Positions 16,978 to 26,226 of a stretch of DNA of 52,929 bases are shown piece after piece; the first letter of the stretch is position 1; every line of letters begins with the position of its first letter. The translations under genes were made by a program, and so were the position numbers. The stretch is taken from NCBI GenBank assembly GCA_045633565.1, contig JAZQYO010000003.1, positions 1 through 52,929 of the forward strand, given 5' to 3'. Below the pieces are notes generated by a model that was not told the origin of the DNA, did not search any database, and saw nothing but the letters and a program-made list of their open reading frames with translations. Source of the stretch: RGIG7450 sp045633565 (GTDB lineage: Bacteria > Bacillota > Clostridia > RUG12999).

Positions 16978-17979
16978 TTACCTCTTTTCTTTGAAAAAAT
17001 CACGAAGCAGGGCGGCACGTTTTTCGTCACGTCTGCGGATGTTATCCTCGCCCAGAAGTTTTGTAACGTGAGCCGGCTGCATTGTTATTATAAGCTTGTT
17101 CAGCTCAGCGGAATTTAAATTTTCAAACAGACCTGAGCATATTCCCATTTTTACATAGGGAACAAGGGTCATAAACTCTTTTGTGCTCATGGTATATGCG
17201 TTTGAAAGTGTGCCGAAAGCACGGAAAACCTTGTCGCTGAAAGCTACAGGATTGTTGTCATACAAAGTTTTGCAGATGTGACGTTCCTTTTCGATAATCA
17301 TATCCACAACGTCGCTCAGCTTGTTTAAGGTTTCCTCCTCGGAAATCCCGAGGGTAAGCTGATTTGAAACCTGATAAATAAAGGCGTTGGCGCTGCTGTT
17401 TTCGCCATACATTCCACGAACGGTAACCCCAAGCTTGCTGACGGCGTTTATAATTGTATTTATGTTCTCGGAAATGGTCAGCGCCGGAAGATGAAGCATC
17501 ACGGACGCTCTCATTCCTGTACCGGCATTTGTGGGACATTTGGTAAGGTACCCATATTTTTCGCTGAAAGCATAGCCCAGACTTTTTTCCAGCTTAGAGT
17601 CTAGTGCTGAAATCTCATCATAGGTTTTTTTAAGGTCATATCCGCTGTGGATGCACTGAAGACGCAGGTGGTCTTCCTCGTTTACCATTATACTTAAATT
17701 TTCGCCTATAAATACACCGCAGGGAGTTTTTGAAGAAACAAGCTCGCTGCTTACAAGATGGTCCTCAAGCAGTATGGTGTTGTATAGGGGCTCTGCTGCC
17801 GAAACATTGATAAAATCAAGGTTTTCGCCTGTCAGGGCATTCTTTGTTTTTGCTATGATTTCATTTGCATCCTCGGCAGACATTTTGCCAGGGAAAGGTG
17901 TGCCTGCAAGGTTTCTTGCCAGCCGGATTCGGGTGCTTATAACAACATCGGTGTCTTTTCCGCAGGATTCATACCACAT
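16978..17979 (-). CDS. mcsB: Protein arginine kinase McsB
   Basis: This 333-residue kinase of the guanidino phosphotransferase fold marks proteins on arginine for ClpC-ClpP degradation. It shows STRIRLARNL (N-terminal arginine-rich loop), the catalytic-cysteine motif CPTNAGTGMRAS, RGMYGEN and, near the C-terminus, RDEKRA, which matches the RDxxRA phosphoarginine-binding motif. All expected catalytic features are present. It overlaps the mcsA stop codon by one base. Confidence 0.96.
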   Translation of the reverse strand: MWYESCGKDTDVVISTRIRLARNLAGTPFPGKMSAEDANEIIAKTKNALTGENLDFINVSAAEPLYNTILLEDHLVSSELVSSKTPCGVFIGENLSIMVNEEDHLRLQCIHSGYDLKKTYDEISALDSKLEKSLGYAFSEKYGYLTKCPTNAGTGMRASVMLHLPALTISENINTIINAVSKLGVTVRGMYGENSSANAFIYQVSNQLTLGISEEETLNKLSDVVDMIIEKERHICKTLYDNNPVAFSDKVFRAFGTLSNAYTMSTKEFMTLVPYVKMGICSGLFENLNSAELNKLIITMQPAHVTKLLGEDNIRRRDEKRAALLRDFFKEKR

Positions 17980-18470
17980 TATTTTTCACCCTCCATTTCC
18001 CTTATTTTATCACGAAGTTTTGCTGCCGTTTCGTAATCCTCCCGGGAAACAGCGGCTTTCAATTCTTCTTTTAAAGAGGAAAGCTGACGTTCTTTTTTGA
18101 AATTTTCGTCAGCATTTTCCGGCAGTTTTCCCACATGACGGGTGTTGCCGTGAATGCGTTTCATTACAGGCTCGAGATAACTGTCAAAAAACTCATAACA
18201 TTTGCTGCATCCGAGCTTTGAGGTTTTTGCGAGTTCGCTGATACTCATGCCACAGGCGGGACAAATTTTTTCGTCCGACAGGGCAGGGGAAATACCTTTG
18301 CCCATAAAACCACTCATAAAATCGCTTATGTTAAACAGTAAATCGCTGCTGCCGAAAACGCCCATTTCTTTTGCGCACTGCTGACAAACGGTAAATTCTT
18401 CTTTTTTTCCGTTAATATTGCGTGAAATATGCACACTTGCTTCACGCTTTAAACATCTTGGACAAATCAT
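17979..18470 (-). CDS. mcsA: McsA, activator of McsB (zinc finger/UVR protein)
   Basis: This 163-residue protein has four CxxC pairs: CPRC, CQQC, CPAC and CSKC. These should form two zinc-binding sites in the N-terminal half. The C-terminus is a UvrB/UvrC (UVR) motif, AAVSREDYETAAKLRDKIREME. McsA binds and activates McsB. It is the second gene of the ctsR operon, 12 nt after ctsR. Confidence 0.95.
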   Translation of the reverse strand: MICPRCLKREASVHISRNINGKKEEFTVCQQCAKEMGVFGSSDLLFNISDFMSGFMGKGISPALSDEKICPACGMSISELAKTSKLGCSKCYEFFDSYLEPVMKRIHGNTRHVGKLPENADENFKKERQLSSLKEELKAAVSREDYETAAKLRDKIREMEGEK

Positions 18471-18482
18471 GGTATCACACTC

Positions 18483-18932
18483 CTAATTAAGCTGCATAAG
18501 CATATTTTTAAATAGTCTCGCACGAAGCAGATTGCGCTGCTCACGGGGAAGGGGCAGTACTCTGTCGGTAAGCACCGACATCATTATTTCCGCTTCACGG
18601 CGGGTTATAACATCATATTCCCACAAATTACGGATTATTGCCTTTGCAGATTCAAAATCTATACTGTCGCCAATTGAATTTACAACATGCATAATGGTGT
18701 TGTCAGCCGGATAAACCACTTTTTTTATGGAAATATATCCGCCACCGCCACGACGGCTTTCAACGGTATATCCGCGCTCGGTAGTAAACCGGGTGGAAAT
18801 TACATAGTTAATCTGCGAGGGAACACAGCCCAGGTGCTCGGCAAGCTCGTTGCGTCGTATCTCGGCGTGACCATCCTCATCTTTTAAACGGTCGTTTATA
18901 AATGCTTCAATTATATCGGAAATATTCATCAT
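18483..18932 (-). CDS. ctsR: Transcriptional repressor CtsR
   Basis: This 149-residue repressor controls class III heat-shock genes. The N-terminal winged helix includes CVPSQINYVISTRFT. The wing, SRRGGGGYISI, carries the glycine loop that acts as the thermosensor and holds arginines that McsB can phosphorylate. ATG codons at 18932 and 18929 are both possible; the second has better spacing (7 nt) from the AAGGAG site. A tandem-heptad operator lies just upstream, so it represses its own operon. Confidence 0.96.
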   Translation of the reverse strand: MMNISDIIEAFINDRLKDEDGHAEIRRNELAEHLGCVPSQINYVISTRFTTERGYTVESRRGGGGYISIKKVVYPADNTIMHVVNSIGDSIDFESAKAIIRNLWEYDVITRREAEIMMSVLTDRVLPLPREQRNLLRARLFKNMLMQLN

Positions 18933-18950
18933 TTTTCTCCTTTTTTCGAC

Positions 18951-18967
18951 TTTGACTAACTTTGACC
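18951..18967 (-). promoter_or_regulatory. CtsR operator
   Basis: On the minus strand the site reads GGTCAAA-GTT-AGTCAAA, a match to the tandem-heptad CtsR consensus (RGTCAAA, 3-nt spacer, RGTCAAA). It lies just downstream of the -10 box of the ctsR promoter, where binding would block transcription. Confidence 0.92.
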
Positions 18968-18976
18968 TTTGAGTAA

Positions 18977-19005
18977 ATTATAGTAAGAAAATGGTAATTT
19001 ATCAA
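18977..19005 (-). promoter_or_regulatory. Promoter of the ctsR operon
   Basis: Minus strand TTGATA (19005-19000), 17 nt, TATAAT (18982-18977). The operator begins 9 nt past the -10 box, at the expected transcription start. Confidence 0.85.
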
Positions 19006-19260
19006 AGGTTGAAAAACGGGAAAATTTAAAATTAAAGCCATTTTTCTTTAAATTTCTCTTTTTTTCAAGACGATGCTTATTTTTTAATTTAATTGCCTGA
19101 AAAAGTACTCGGAGCAAATATTGATAAAACCATACAAAAACAGACCATAATTTATGTGTAAATTGCATATATTATTATTTGCGTAAAAATGATAAAATTA
19201 TAAGGAAAATGGGATAGAATATGCATTTTTACCAAAATAAAAGAAAGGCTATGGACAGAT
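19006..19260. other. Intergenic region upstream of obg
   Basis: This AT-rich stretch separates the divergent ctsR and obg operons. No gene is visible. A promoter for obg must lie here, but no pair of boxes with good spacing could be picked; TTGCAT at 19163 has no matching -10. Confidence 0.4.
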
Positions 19261-20532
19261 ATGTTTGTAGATTCAGCAAAAATTTATATAGAGGCAGGCA
19301 AGGGTGGCAACGGACACGTGTCTTTTCACAGGGAAAAATACGTGGCGGCAGGCGGTCCTGACGGTGGTGACGGCGGAAAAGGCGGTAACGTGGTTTTTCG
19401 TGCAGATACACAGCTTGCAACTCTTATGGATTTCAGATATAAAAGAAAATATAAAGCCGAGAATGGTGAGGATGGCAGACCTGCAAAATGTCGTGGCAGA
19501 AACGGTGAAGACATTGTGATTAAAGTTCCCTGCGGCACTGTTATAAAAAATGCTGCAACGGGCGGCGTAATTGCCGACCTTACATTTGATGGTGAGGAAT
19601 TTATTGCGGCAAAAGGTGGTAACGGCGGTTTCGGCAATGTTCATTTTGCAACGCCGACACGTCAGGTCCCCAAATTTGCAAAACCCGGACTTAAAGGGCA
19701 GGAACTTGAGGTTATTTTAGAGCTGAAACTTCTTGCGGATGTTGGACTTTTGGGATTTCCCAATGTGGGCAAATCCACACTTTTGTCAAAGGTGAGCGAT
19801 GCTCAACCCAAAATTGCCGATTATCATTTCACAACGCTTGTACCAAACCTTGGCGTTGTTAAAGTTGGCGAAGGCGCAAGCTTTGTAATTGCGGACATTC
19901 CCGGACTTATTGAAGGTGCAAGCGAGGGCGTGGGACTTGGTCACGCATTTTTGCGCCATGTTGAAAGAACAAGACTTTTGCTTCATGTGGTGGACGCCTG
20001 TTCAATTGAAGGCAGAAACCCCATAGAAGATTTTGACACCATAAATGCTGAGCTTGAAAAACACAGCCAGAAACTTGCAGAAAGAAAACAGATAGTGGTT
20101 GCAAACAAGACCGACCTTGGAATGAACACTGAGGTTAAGAATGAGTTTATAGAAGAAATGAAAAAACGGGGATATCCGGTGTTTGAAATTTCTGCAGCAA
20201 CCGGCAACGGCGTAAAAGACCTTATGAAATATGTTTACCGTGAGCTTGAAAACATCCCCAAAGAACCGCTTTATGATGTGATTGAAGTTGTTCCGGAGGT
20301 TGACAACAAATCGGATGATTTCACCGTCAGGGTTGAAAACGGCGTTTACGTGGTTGAGGGCGGATATATTGAATATCTGATAGATTCCACAAACTTTGAC
20401 GATAACGAATCTGTTCAGCATTTCCAGACAGCGCTCAAGCGCAAGGGCATAATTGCGGCGCTTGAAGAAAAGGGAATAGAGGAAAACGACACTGTCAGAA
20501 TGTATGACATTGAGTTTGACTTTGTGTACTGA
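19261..20532 (+). CDS. obg: GTPase Obg (CgtA)
   Basis: This 423-residue GTPase takes part in 50S ribosome assembly and stress signalling. The glycine-rich Obg domain (residues 1-158) begins MFVDSAKIYIEAGKGGNGH. The G domain has GFPNVGKSTLLSK (G1), DIPGLIEGA (G3) and NKTDL (G4). A C-terminal OCT domain (about 345-423) completes the standard three-part layout. The usual partners rplU and rpmA are not upstream here. Its stop codon overlaps the nadD start by one base. Confidence 0.97.
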   Translation: MFVDSAKIYIEAGKGGNGHVSFHREKYVAAGGPDGGDGGKGGNVVFRADTQLATLMDFRYKRKYKAENGEDGRPAKCRGRNGEDIVIKVPCGTVIKNAATGGVIADLTFDGEEFIAAKGGNGGFGNVHFATPTRQVPKFAKPGLKGQELEVILELKLLADVGLLGFPNVGKSTLLSKVSDAQPKIADYHFTTLVPNLGVVKVGEGASFVIADIPGLIEGASEGVGLGHAFLRHVERTRLLLHVVDACSIEGRNPIEDFDTINAELEKHSQKLAERKQIVVANKTDLGMNTEVKNEFIEEMKKRGYPVFEISAATGNGVKDLMKYVYRELENIPKEPLYDVIEVVPEVDNKSDDFTVRVENGVYVVEGGYIEYLIDSTNFDDNESVQHFQTALKRKGIIAALEEKGIEENDTVRMYDIEFDFVY

Positions 20533-21113
20533 TGAGAACGGGGATTTTTGGCGGAAGCTTTGACCCTCCGCATAAAGGACATATTAAAATTGCACTTACT
20601 GCAAAAGATGAGCTTGGTCTGGACAGAATTATAATGGTTCCCACCGGTCAGGCGCCACATAAGCCGGACATTGCGGCAGAAACTTCCCACAGGGTTAATA
20701 TGTGTCGCACTTTGTGCGAAAAGTACGGATTTGAGCTGTCGCTATACGAGGCGGGAAAAGAGGGCAACTGCTATACAGCGGACCTGTTGGAGCATTTTGC
20801 AACGGTTTACCCGGAAGATGAATTTTTTCTTATAGTCGGCGGGGACAGTCTTGACTATATGGATAAATGGCACCAGCCCGAGAGAATTTTTAAAAGCTGC
20901 AGAGTGGTTGTCGCAAGACGTAGTGGCACAAATGATGAAAAAGCCGGGTTTCTGAGGGAAACTTATAATGCGGAAATTATTTTTCTAAACAGTGGCTTGT
21001 TTGACATTTCCTCAACTGAGGTAAGAGAAAAAATTTCACAAGGACAATCCTTTTTGGAATTTACAGAGCCGGAGACGGCAGAGTATATTATGAAAAATAA
21101 TTTATACAGGTGA
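20532..21113 (+). CDS. nadD: Nicotinate-nucleotide adenylyltransferase
   Basis: This 193-residue enzyme of NAD synthesis transfers AMP to nicotinate mononucleotide. It shows GGSFDPPHKGH (nucleotidyltransferase H-x-G-H) and FDISSTEVREKI (ISSTxxR) near the C-terminus. It overlaps obg and precedes yqeK, the common Firmicute order. Confidence 0.96.
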   Translation: MRTGIFGGSFDPPHKGHIKIALTAKDELGLDRIIMVPTGQAPHKPDIAAETSHRVNMCRTLCEKYGFELSLYEAGKEGNCYTADLLEHFATVYPEDEFFLIVGGDSLDYMDKWHQPERIFKSCRVVVARRSGTNDEKAGFLRETYNAEIIFLNSGLFDISSTEVREKISQGQSFLEFTEPETAEYIMKNNLYR

Positions 21114-21117
21114 AAAA

Positions 21118-21735
21118 ATGTTTGACATAGAAAGTCTTAAAAAGCATATATCGGGACTTATGGATGAAGAAAGGTTTAAGCACAGCGTTGGAGTTATGGA
21201 GCTTTCGGCATGCCTTGCAGAAATTTACGGGATTGATGTAAAAAAGGCGCAAACAGCAGGCCTTGTCCATGACGCCGCAAAGCAGCTGCCGGAGGCTGAG
21301 CAGTTTTCGCTGCTTGAAAAAGCTTTTGCAGGCAGAGAGCCGGACAGGATTGTTTTTAACAATAAAAAACTTTGGCATGGACCGGCAGGCGCAGTGTACG
21401 TCAAAGAAAAATTTGACATGGATGACCAAATTACATCCGCGGTTTTTTACCATACCACAGGTAAAGAAAACATGACCCTGCTTGAAAAGATAATTTTCCT
21501 TGCAGACTGTATAGAAGTAAACCGTGATAAAGAATTTGACTGGGCTTTTGACACCAGAGAAATTGCGAAAAAAGATTTGGACGAGGCAATACTTATAGCA
21601 GTGGACAAATCTTTAAAATCAATTATAGACAGAAAGCTTATTATTCACCCGGGTTCTGTGATGCTCAGGAATGAGATTTTGCGGACCAAGGCCGCTGCAG
21701 ATGCGGCAGAATGGAGAAAAAATGAGAGACGATAA
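21118..21735 (+). CDS. yqeK: YqeK, HD-domain symmetrical Ap4A hydrolase
   Basis: This 205-residue HD-domain phosphohydrolase matches YqeK, which cleaves diadenosine tetraphosphate. Metal ligands appear in RFKHSVGVMELS, LVHDAAKQLP (the HD pair), KLWHGPAGAVYV and LADCIEVNRD. It starts 5 nt after nadD, and its last 14 nt overlap the next gene. Confidence 0.92.
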   Translation: MFDIESLKKHISGLMDEERFKHSVGVMELSACLAEIYGIDVKKAQTAGLVHDAAKQLPEAEQFSLLEKAFAGREPDRIVFNNKKLWHGPAGAVYVKEKFDMDDQITSAVFYHTTGKENMTLLEKIIFLADCIEVNRDKEFDWAFDTREIAKKDLDEAILIAVDKSLKSIIDRKLIIHPGSVMLRNEILRTKAAADAAEWRKNERR

Positions 21736-23440
21736 AGATATTTTCAGCTCGGAGGATTGGCAGAACACAGTGGAAATCCCTGTGGTTAAAGGCGATAAAA
21801 AGGAGCCCGTTGGCAGAATTTTTGACCCGTGGAATTTAAATGCCGGCGGACCTTCTGAAAGCATACTTGATTCCATTGCGAAAAGTCTTAAGGAAGCTGA
21901 TAAAACGCCTGAAACGATTACAGTTTCACAAGCGCCGGAGGAGGAAACAACTCACCGGATGGCGCAAGAGCCCGAGACTGAAAAAACAGAAGATATATTT
22001 GCGTCCCAAGAGGAGATGGCGGAAGAAATTGCACCCGAGCCGGAAATAAAGTCTGACGACACAATTATCCTTCCAGTGGTGGATTCTGAAAAAAAAGATG
22101 AGCAAAAAGATGTTCAGGCTACGATGGTGGTTCCGGCAGTATCCGTACCACAAAAAAATGACGATGACACAGTCATTGTACCGACAGTAGAGCCGGCAGA
22201 AGATGAGCCGGAGCAGGAAATTTTCCGACAGAAAGCGGCAGGCGGCAGACTTTGGCCACCCGTTCTTATGAGTAGTATTTTTATGATAATCGCATGTATC
22301 ATAACCCTTACCGTAGGAATTATGCCGGTGCTGATGGAACTGGGCTTTGCACGGGGAATGACACAGATTATGTCACCGGTGATAAATGCCGGAGAGCCAC
22401 CGGCTTATACAAATGTAATTCTGGTGGGTGTTGACAAGGATGGCTACCGGACGGATACCATGATGGTGGCAACGTATGATATCGAACAGGGCAAGACATA
22501 TATAATGCAGCTCCCGAGAGACACCTATGTTCATAATAACGGCCGAGTGGATAAAAAGCTTAATTCGGCTTATTTTTCCGGGATTGACCAGCTTAAAAAA
22601 GAAGTCAAGATGGCTTATGGTATTGAGATTCACAAATATGTTGAGGTTAACCTTGAGGGGTTCAGGCTGATGATAGACGCAATCGGCGGTGTTGAGATGG
22701 ATGTCCCGATCAATATGATTTATGACGACCCATATCAGGATTTCCACATTTATATTTTGAAAGGAAATCAGATACTTAACGGTAAAAACGCTGAAGGTTT
22801 TGTGCGATTCAGACAGAATAATGACGGCTCCGGATATCCAAGGGGAGACCTGCAGAGAATGGAAGTTCAGCGAGAGTTTGTTATGGCAACCGTGAAGCAG
22901 ATGATAAGCATTGAAAGCCTGACAAATATAAACGAGCTTATAAAAATTGCCCAGGAAAATTTAAAAACCAACTTATCATTTGACGAAATATATAATTACT
23001 GCACATCCATTTTAACTGCAGAGGGAGAAGCAGTTGAGTTCATTGATACGCCGGGAGAGGCAGCAAATCTTCCGGGCGGCTCTTACTTTGTGGTGGATTA
23101 TGACGGTGCACAGAAAGTTGCTCAGCAGTATTTCTATGCTACACAGGCAACAATGTCCCAAATGAAGAAAATAGTTGTTCAGCCTGTTGAGCCATCAACT
23201 CCCCAACCTGGCACAGGCACAGGGGATAATAACGGTAGTCCGCAGAAACCAGACGAAACAAGTGAAGATGAGTCTGAGGAAACTGACGAAACCGATGAAA
23301 CTGAAGAAGCTGACGGAACAGGTGAAACAGAAGAGGCTGCACCGCCAGCGAGTGGTGGCTCGTCAGAAACTGCAATACCGGAAGAACCCAGCGGGGAGCC
23401 TGCAGGCGAAAGTGACAGCTCCAGTGGAATGAGCAGATAA
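21722..23440 (+). CDS. LytR-CpsA-Psr (LCP) family cell-wall ligase
   Basis: This 572-residue membrane protein probably attaches wall polymers to peptidoglycan. An unusually long acidic cytoplasmic N-terminus (1-176) precedes one transmembrane helix (about 181-203). The extracellular LCP domain has DGYRTDTMM, IMQLPRDTYV, KLNSAYF and VRFRQNNDGSGYPRGDLQR, the arginine/aspartate pyrophosphate-binding motifs. The C-terminus is a Glu/Thr/Pro/Ser-rich tail. A short motif of the form T-x-x-x-P-x-V recurs four times in the N-terminus, at residues 16, 114, 134 and 150. ATG at 21722 follows a GGAG site and overlaps yqeK by 14 nt; a longer reading frame lacks one. Confidence 0.9.
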   Translation: MRDDKDIFSSEDWQNTVEIPVVKGDKKEPVGRIFDPWNLNAGGPSESILDSIAKSLKEADKTPETITVSQAPEEETTHRMAQEPETEKTEDIFASQEEMAEEIAPEPEIKSDDTIILPVVDSEKKDEQKDVQATMVVPAVSVPQKNDDDTVIVPTVEPAEDEPEQEIFRQKAAGGRLWPPVLMSSIFMIIACIITLTVGIMPVLMELGFARGMTQIMSPVINAGEPPAYTNVILVGVDKDGYRTDTMMVATYDIEQGKTYIMQLPRDTYVHNNGRVDKKLNSAYFSGIDQLKKEVKMAYGIEIHKYVEVNLEGFRLMIDAIGGVEMDVPINMIYDDPYQDFHIYILKGNQILNGKNAEGFVRFRQNNDGSGYPRGDLQRMEVQREFVMATVKQMISIESLTNINELIKIAQENLKTNLSFDEIYNYCTSILTAEGEAVEFIDTPGEAANLPGGSYFVVDYDGAQKVAQQYFYATQATMSQMKKIVVQPVEPSTPQPGTGTGDNNGSPQKPDETSEDESEETDETDETEEADGTGETEEAAPPASGGSSETAIPEEPSGEPAGESDSSSGMSR

Positions 23441-23452
23441 AGAGGTGAAAAA

Positions 23453-23818
23453 ATGACGCAGATTACATCAAAACAGATTGCACTTAAAGCGGCTGAAGTT
23501 TTGAGCAGCAAAAAAGCATCAGACATTAAAGTGCTTGAAATTAAAGAGCTTACAAGCATAGGTGATTATTTTGTGATATGCAGCGGCACGTCGTCGCCTC
23601 ATATCAAAGCGCTGTGTGATGAAACGGAAGAAAAACTCTTGCAGGAATTTAATATAAAATGCCGCAATGAGGGTTATAATGCCGCAAACTGGCTGCTTAT
23701 GGATTACGGCAATGTTGTTATTCACATATTTAACAAGGAAAGCCTTGATTTTTACGGACTTGAGAGACTTTGGGCAGATGCCCCTCAGATAGAATTTTTG
23801 GAGGAAACAGAAAAATGA
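23453..23818 (+). CDS. rsfS: Ribosome silencing factor RsfS
   Basis: This 121-residue protein binds ribosomal protein uL14 and keeps the subunits apart in starvation. GDYFVICSGTSSPHIKAL and NWLLMDYGNVVIHIF are family signatures, and the length is standard. Its stop codon overlaps the leuS start (ATGA), so the two are coupled. Confidence 0.95.
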   Translation: MTQITSKQIALKAAEVLSSKKASDIKVLEIKELTSIGDYFVICSGTSSPHIKALCDETEEKLLQEFNIKCRNEGYNAANWLLMDYGNVVIHIFNKESLDFYGLERLWADAPQIEFLEETEK

Positions 23819-26226
23819 GTTACGATTATAAAAGAATTGAGAAAAAATGGCAGGATAAATGGCATAGCGAAAATACCTTTGCAGCCTCAGAAGACAAATC
23901 AAAACCTAAATTTTTTGCTCTTGTTGAGTTCCCCTATCCGTCGGGACAGGGACTTCACGTAGGTCATCCCAGAAGCTATACTGCAATGGATATATTGGCA
24001 AGAAAAAGAAGGATGAACGGCTATAACGTTCTTTACCCCATGGGTTGGGATGCTTTTGGTCTGCCCACAGAAAACTTTGCTATCAAAAATAAAATTCATC
24101 CCGCAAAGGTTACGGAAAATAACGTGGCAAACTTCAAGCGTCAGCTTCAGAGCCTTGGATTCTCCTTTGACTGGACCCGTGAAATTAACACCACAGACCC
24201 CGATTATTATAAATGGACTCAGTGGATATTCCTGAAATTTTTTGAAAAGGGTCTTGCCTATAAACAGGAAATGCCCATTAACTGGTGTACAGGCTGTAAG
24301 GTTGGCCTTGCAAACGAAGAGGTTGTGGGCGGCGTTTGTGAACGTTGCGGAAGCGAGGTTGTTCAGAAGAAAAAGTCACAGTGGATGCTGAAAATTACAG
24401 AATACGCTGACAGACTTGCAAGCGATGTTGACGACACAGATTTCCTCGAAAAAATCAAAACTCAGCAGAAAAACTGGATTGGACGCTCAGAAGGTGCGGA
24501 AGTAACTTTTGGTATTGACGGAAAAGAGGAAACAATACTTGTTTACACCACCCGTCCGGATACACTTTTTGGTGCAACCTACGTGGTGCTCTCACCCGAG
24601 CATGCGCTGGTTGAAAAATTAAAGGATTCTATAGAAAACTATGACGAGGTTTTAAATTATGTAAGCGAAGCTGCAAAGAAAACTGAGTTTGAAAGAACCG
24701 AGCTTGCAAAAGATAAAACAGGCGTTGAGCTTAAAGGAATAAAAGCGGTAAATCCCGTAAACGGCACAAAAATTCCGGTATGGATTTCCGACTATGTACT
24801 TACTACTTACGGAACAGGTGCTATCATGGCAGTTCCTGCTCATGACACACGTGACCACGAATTTGCGAAAAAATTCGGACTGCCCATTATTGAAGTTGTT
24901 GGCGGTGGCAAAGATGTTCAGGAAGAAGCGTTTACAGACGTTGCAAACGGCACAATGGTTAACTCCGGCTTTTTGACAGGTAAAAATGTAAAAGAAGCAA
25001 TTCCTGCTATAATAGACTGGCTTGAGGAAAAAGGCCTTGGCAACAGAAAAATCAACTTCAAGCTCCGTGACTGGGTATTCTCCCGCCAGAGATACTGGGG
25101 TGAGCCAATTCCTCTTGTGTGGTGTGACAAATGTGGTTGGGTATCAATCGGTGAAGAAAATCTGCCGCTGACGCTTCCTGACACAGAAAACTTTGAACCG
25201 GGAGAAAATGGCGAATCACCTCTTGCAAAAATGGAAGATTGGGTTAAAACAACCTGTCCTCATTGCGGTGGTCCTGCTACAAGAGAAACTGACACAATGC
25301 CTCAGTGGGCAGGTTCATCATGGTATTTCCTACGATATGTTGACGCTCACAACAGCGAGGCTTTTGCATCCAAAGAAAATATAGATTACTGGATGCCGGT
25401 AGACTGGTACAACGGTGGTATGGAGCACACAACACTCCACCTTTTATACTCCAGATTCTGGCATAAATTCCTCTATGATATCGGCGTAGTTAACACAAGT
25501 GAGCCTTATACAAAGAGAACCTCACACGGAATGATTTTGGGCGAAAACGGTGAAAAAATGTCCAAATCAAGAGGCAACGTTATAAATCCGGATGAAATTG
25601 TTGAAGAATATGGTGCAGATACATTCAGAACATACGAAATGTTCATTGGTGCGTTTGACCAGGCAACACCTTGGTCAATGCAGGGCGTAAAAGGTTGCTA
25701 CAGGTTCCTTGAGAGAGTCTGGGCGCTTCAGTTTATGCTTGATGGAAGTATGGATTATTCGGCTGAAATGGAAACAGCTATGCACAAAGCTGTTAAAAAA
25801 GTTGGCGATGACATTGAAAGAATGAAGTTCAACACCGCCATTGCAACACTTATGGCACTTGTTAACGACTTTAACAAGCTTGGCAAAATCACAAAAGGAG
25901 AGCTTAAAACTTTCCTCCAGCTGTTAAACCCCATTGCACCTCATATTACTGAAGAAATGTGGTCAATGTGCGGTTTTGACGGTGAACTCTCATACAGACC
26001 ATGGCCTGAATATGATGAGGCAAAAACTGTTGACGATGAAATTGAAATTGTTCTTCAGGTTAACGGCAAAATTGTGGAAAAAATGAACATTCCGTCCGGA
26101 CTTGACAGAGCAGCAATGGAAGAAACAGTTAAAGCTTCGGGCAAGCTTGAGGAAATTGCAGGCGGAAAAACTATAGTTAAAATCATCTGCGTTCCGGGTA
26201 AGCTTGTGAATGTTGTTGTAAAATAA
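23815..26226 (+). CDS. leuS: Leucine-tRNA ligase
   Basis: This 803-residue class Ia synthetase charges tRNA-Leu. The HIGH motif appears as HVGHPRS in FPYPSGQGLHVGHPRSYT and the KMSKS loop as GEKMSKSRGN. The CP1 editing domain (about 225-420, with TTRPDTLFGATYVVLSPEH) and zinc-type cysteine pairs (CTGC, CERC, CDKC, CPHC) are present. Translation starts at the ATG at 23815, overlapping rsfS, behind a GGAGG site. Confidence 0.97.
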   Translation: MSYDYKRIEKKWQDKWHSENTFAASEDKSKPKFFALVEFPYPSGQGLHVGHPRSYTAMDILARKRRMNGYNVLYPMGWDAFGLPTENFAIKNKIHPAKVTENNVANFKRQLQSLGFSFDWTREINTTDPDYYKWTQWIFLKFFEKGLAYKQEMPINWCTGCKVGLANEEVVGGVCERCGSEVVQKKKSQWMLKITEYADRLASDVDDTDFLEKIKTQQKNWIGRSEGAEVTFGIDGKEETILVYTTRPDTLFGATYVVLSPEHALVEKLKDSIENYDEVLNYVSEAAKKTEFERTELAKDKTGVELKGIKAVNPVNGTKIPVWISDYVLTTYGTGAIMAVPAHDTRDHEFAKKFGLPIIEVVGGGKDVQEEAFTDVANGTMVNSGFLTGKNVKEAIPAIIDWLEEKGLGNRKINFKLRDWVFSRQRYWGEPIPLVWCDKCGWVSIGEENLPLTLPDTENFEPGENGESPLAKMEDWVKTTCPHCGGPATRETDTMPQWAGSSWYFLRYVDAHNSEAFASKENIDYWMPVDWYNGGMEHTTLHLLYSRFWHKFLYDIGVVNTSEPYTKRTSHGMILGENGEKMSKSRGNVINPDEIVEEYGADTFRTYEMFIGAFDQATPWSMQGVKGCYRFLERVWALQFMLDGSMDYSAEMETAMHKAVKKVGDDIERMKFNTAIATLMALVNDFNKLGKITKGELKTFLQLLNPIAPHITEEMWSMCGFDGELSYRPWPEYDEAKTVDDEIEIVLQVNGKIVEKMNIPSGLDRAAMEETVKASGKLEEIAGGKTIVKIICVPGKLVNVVVK

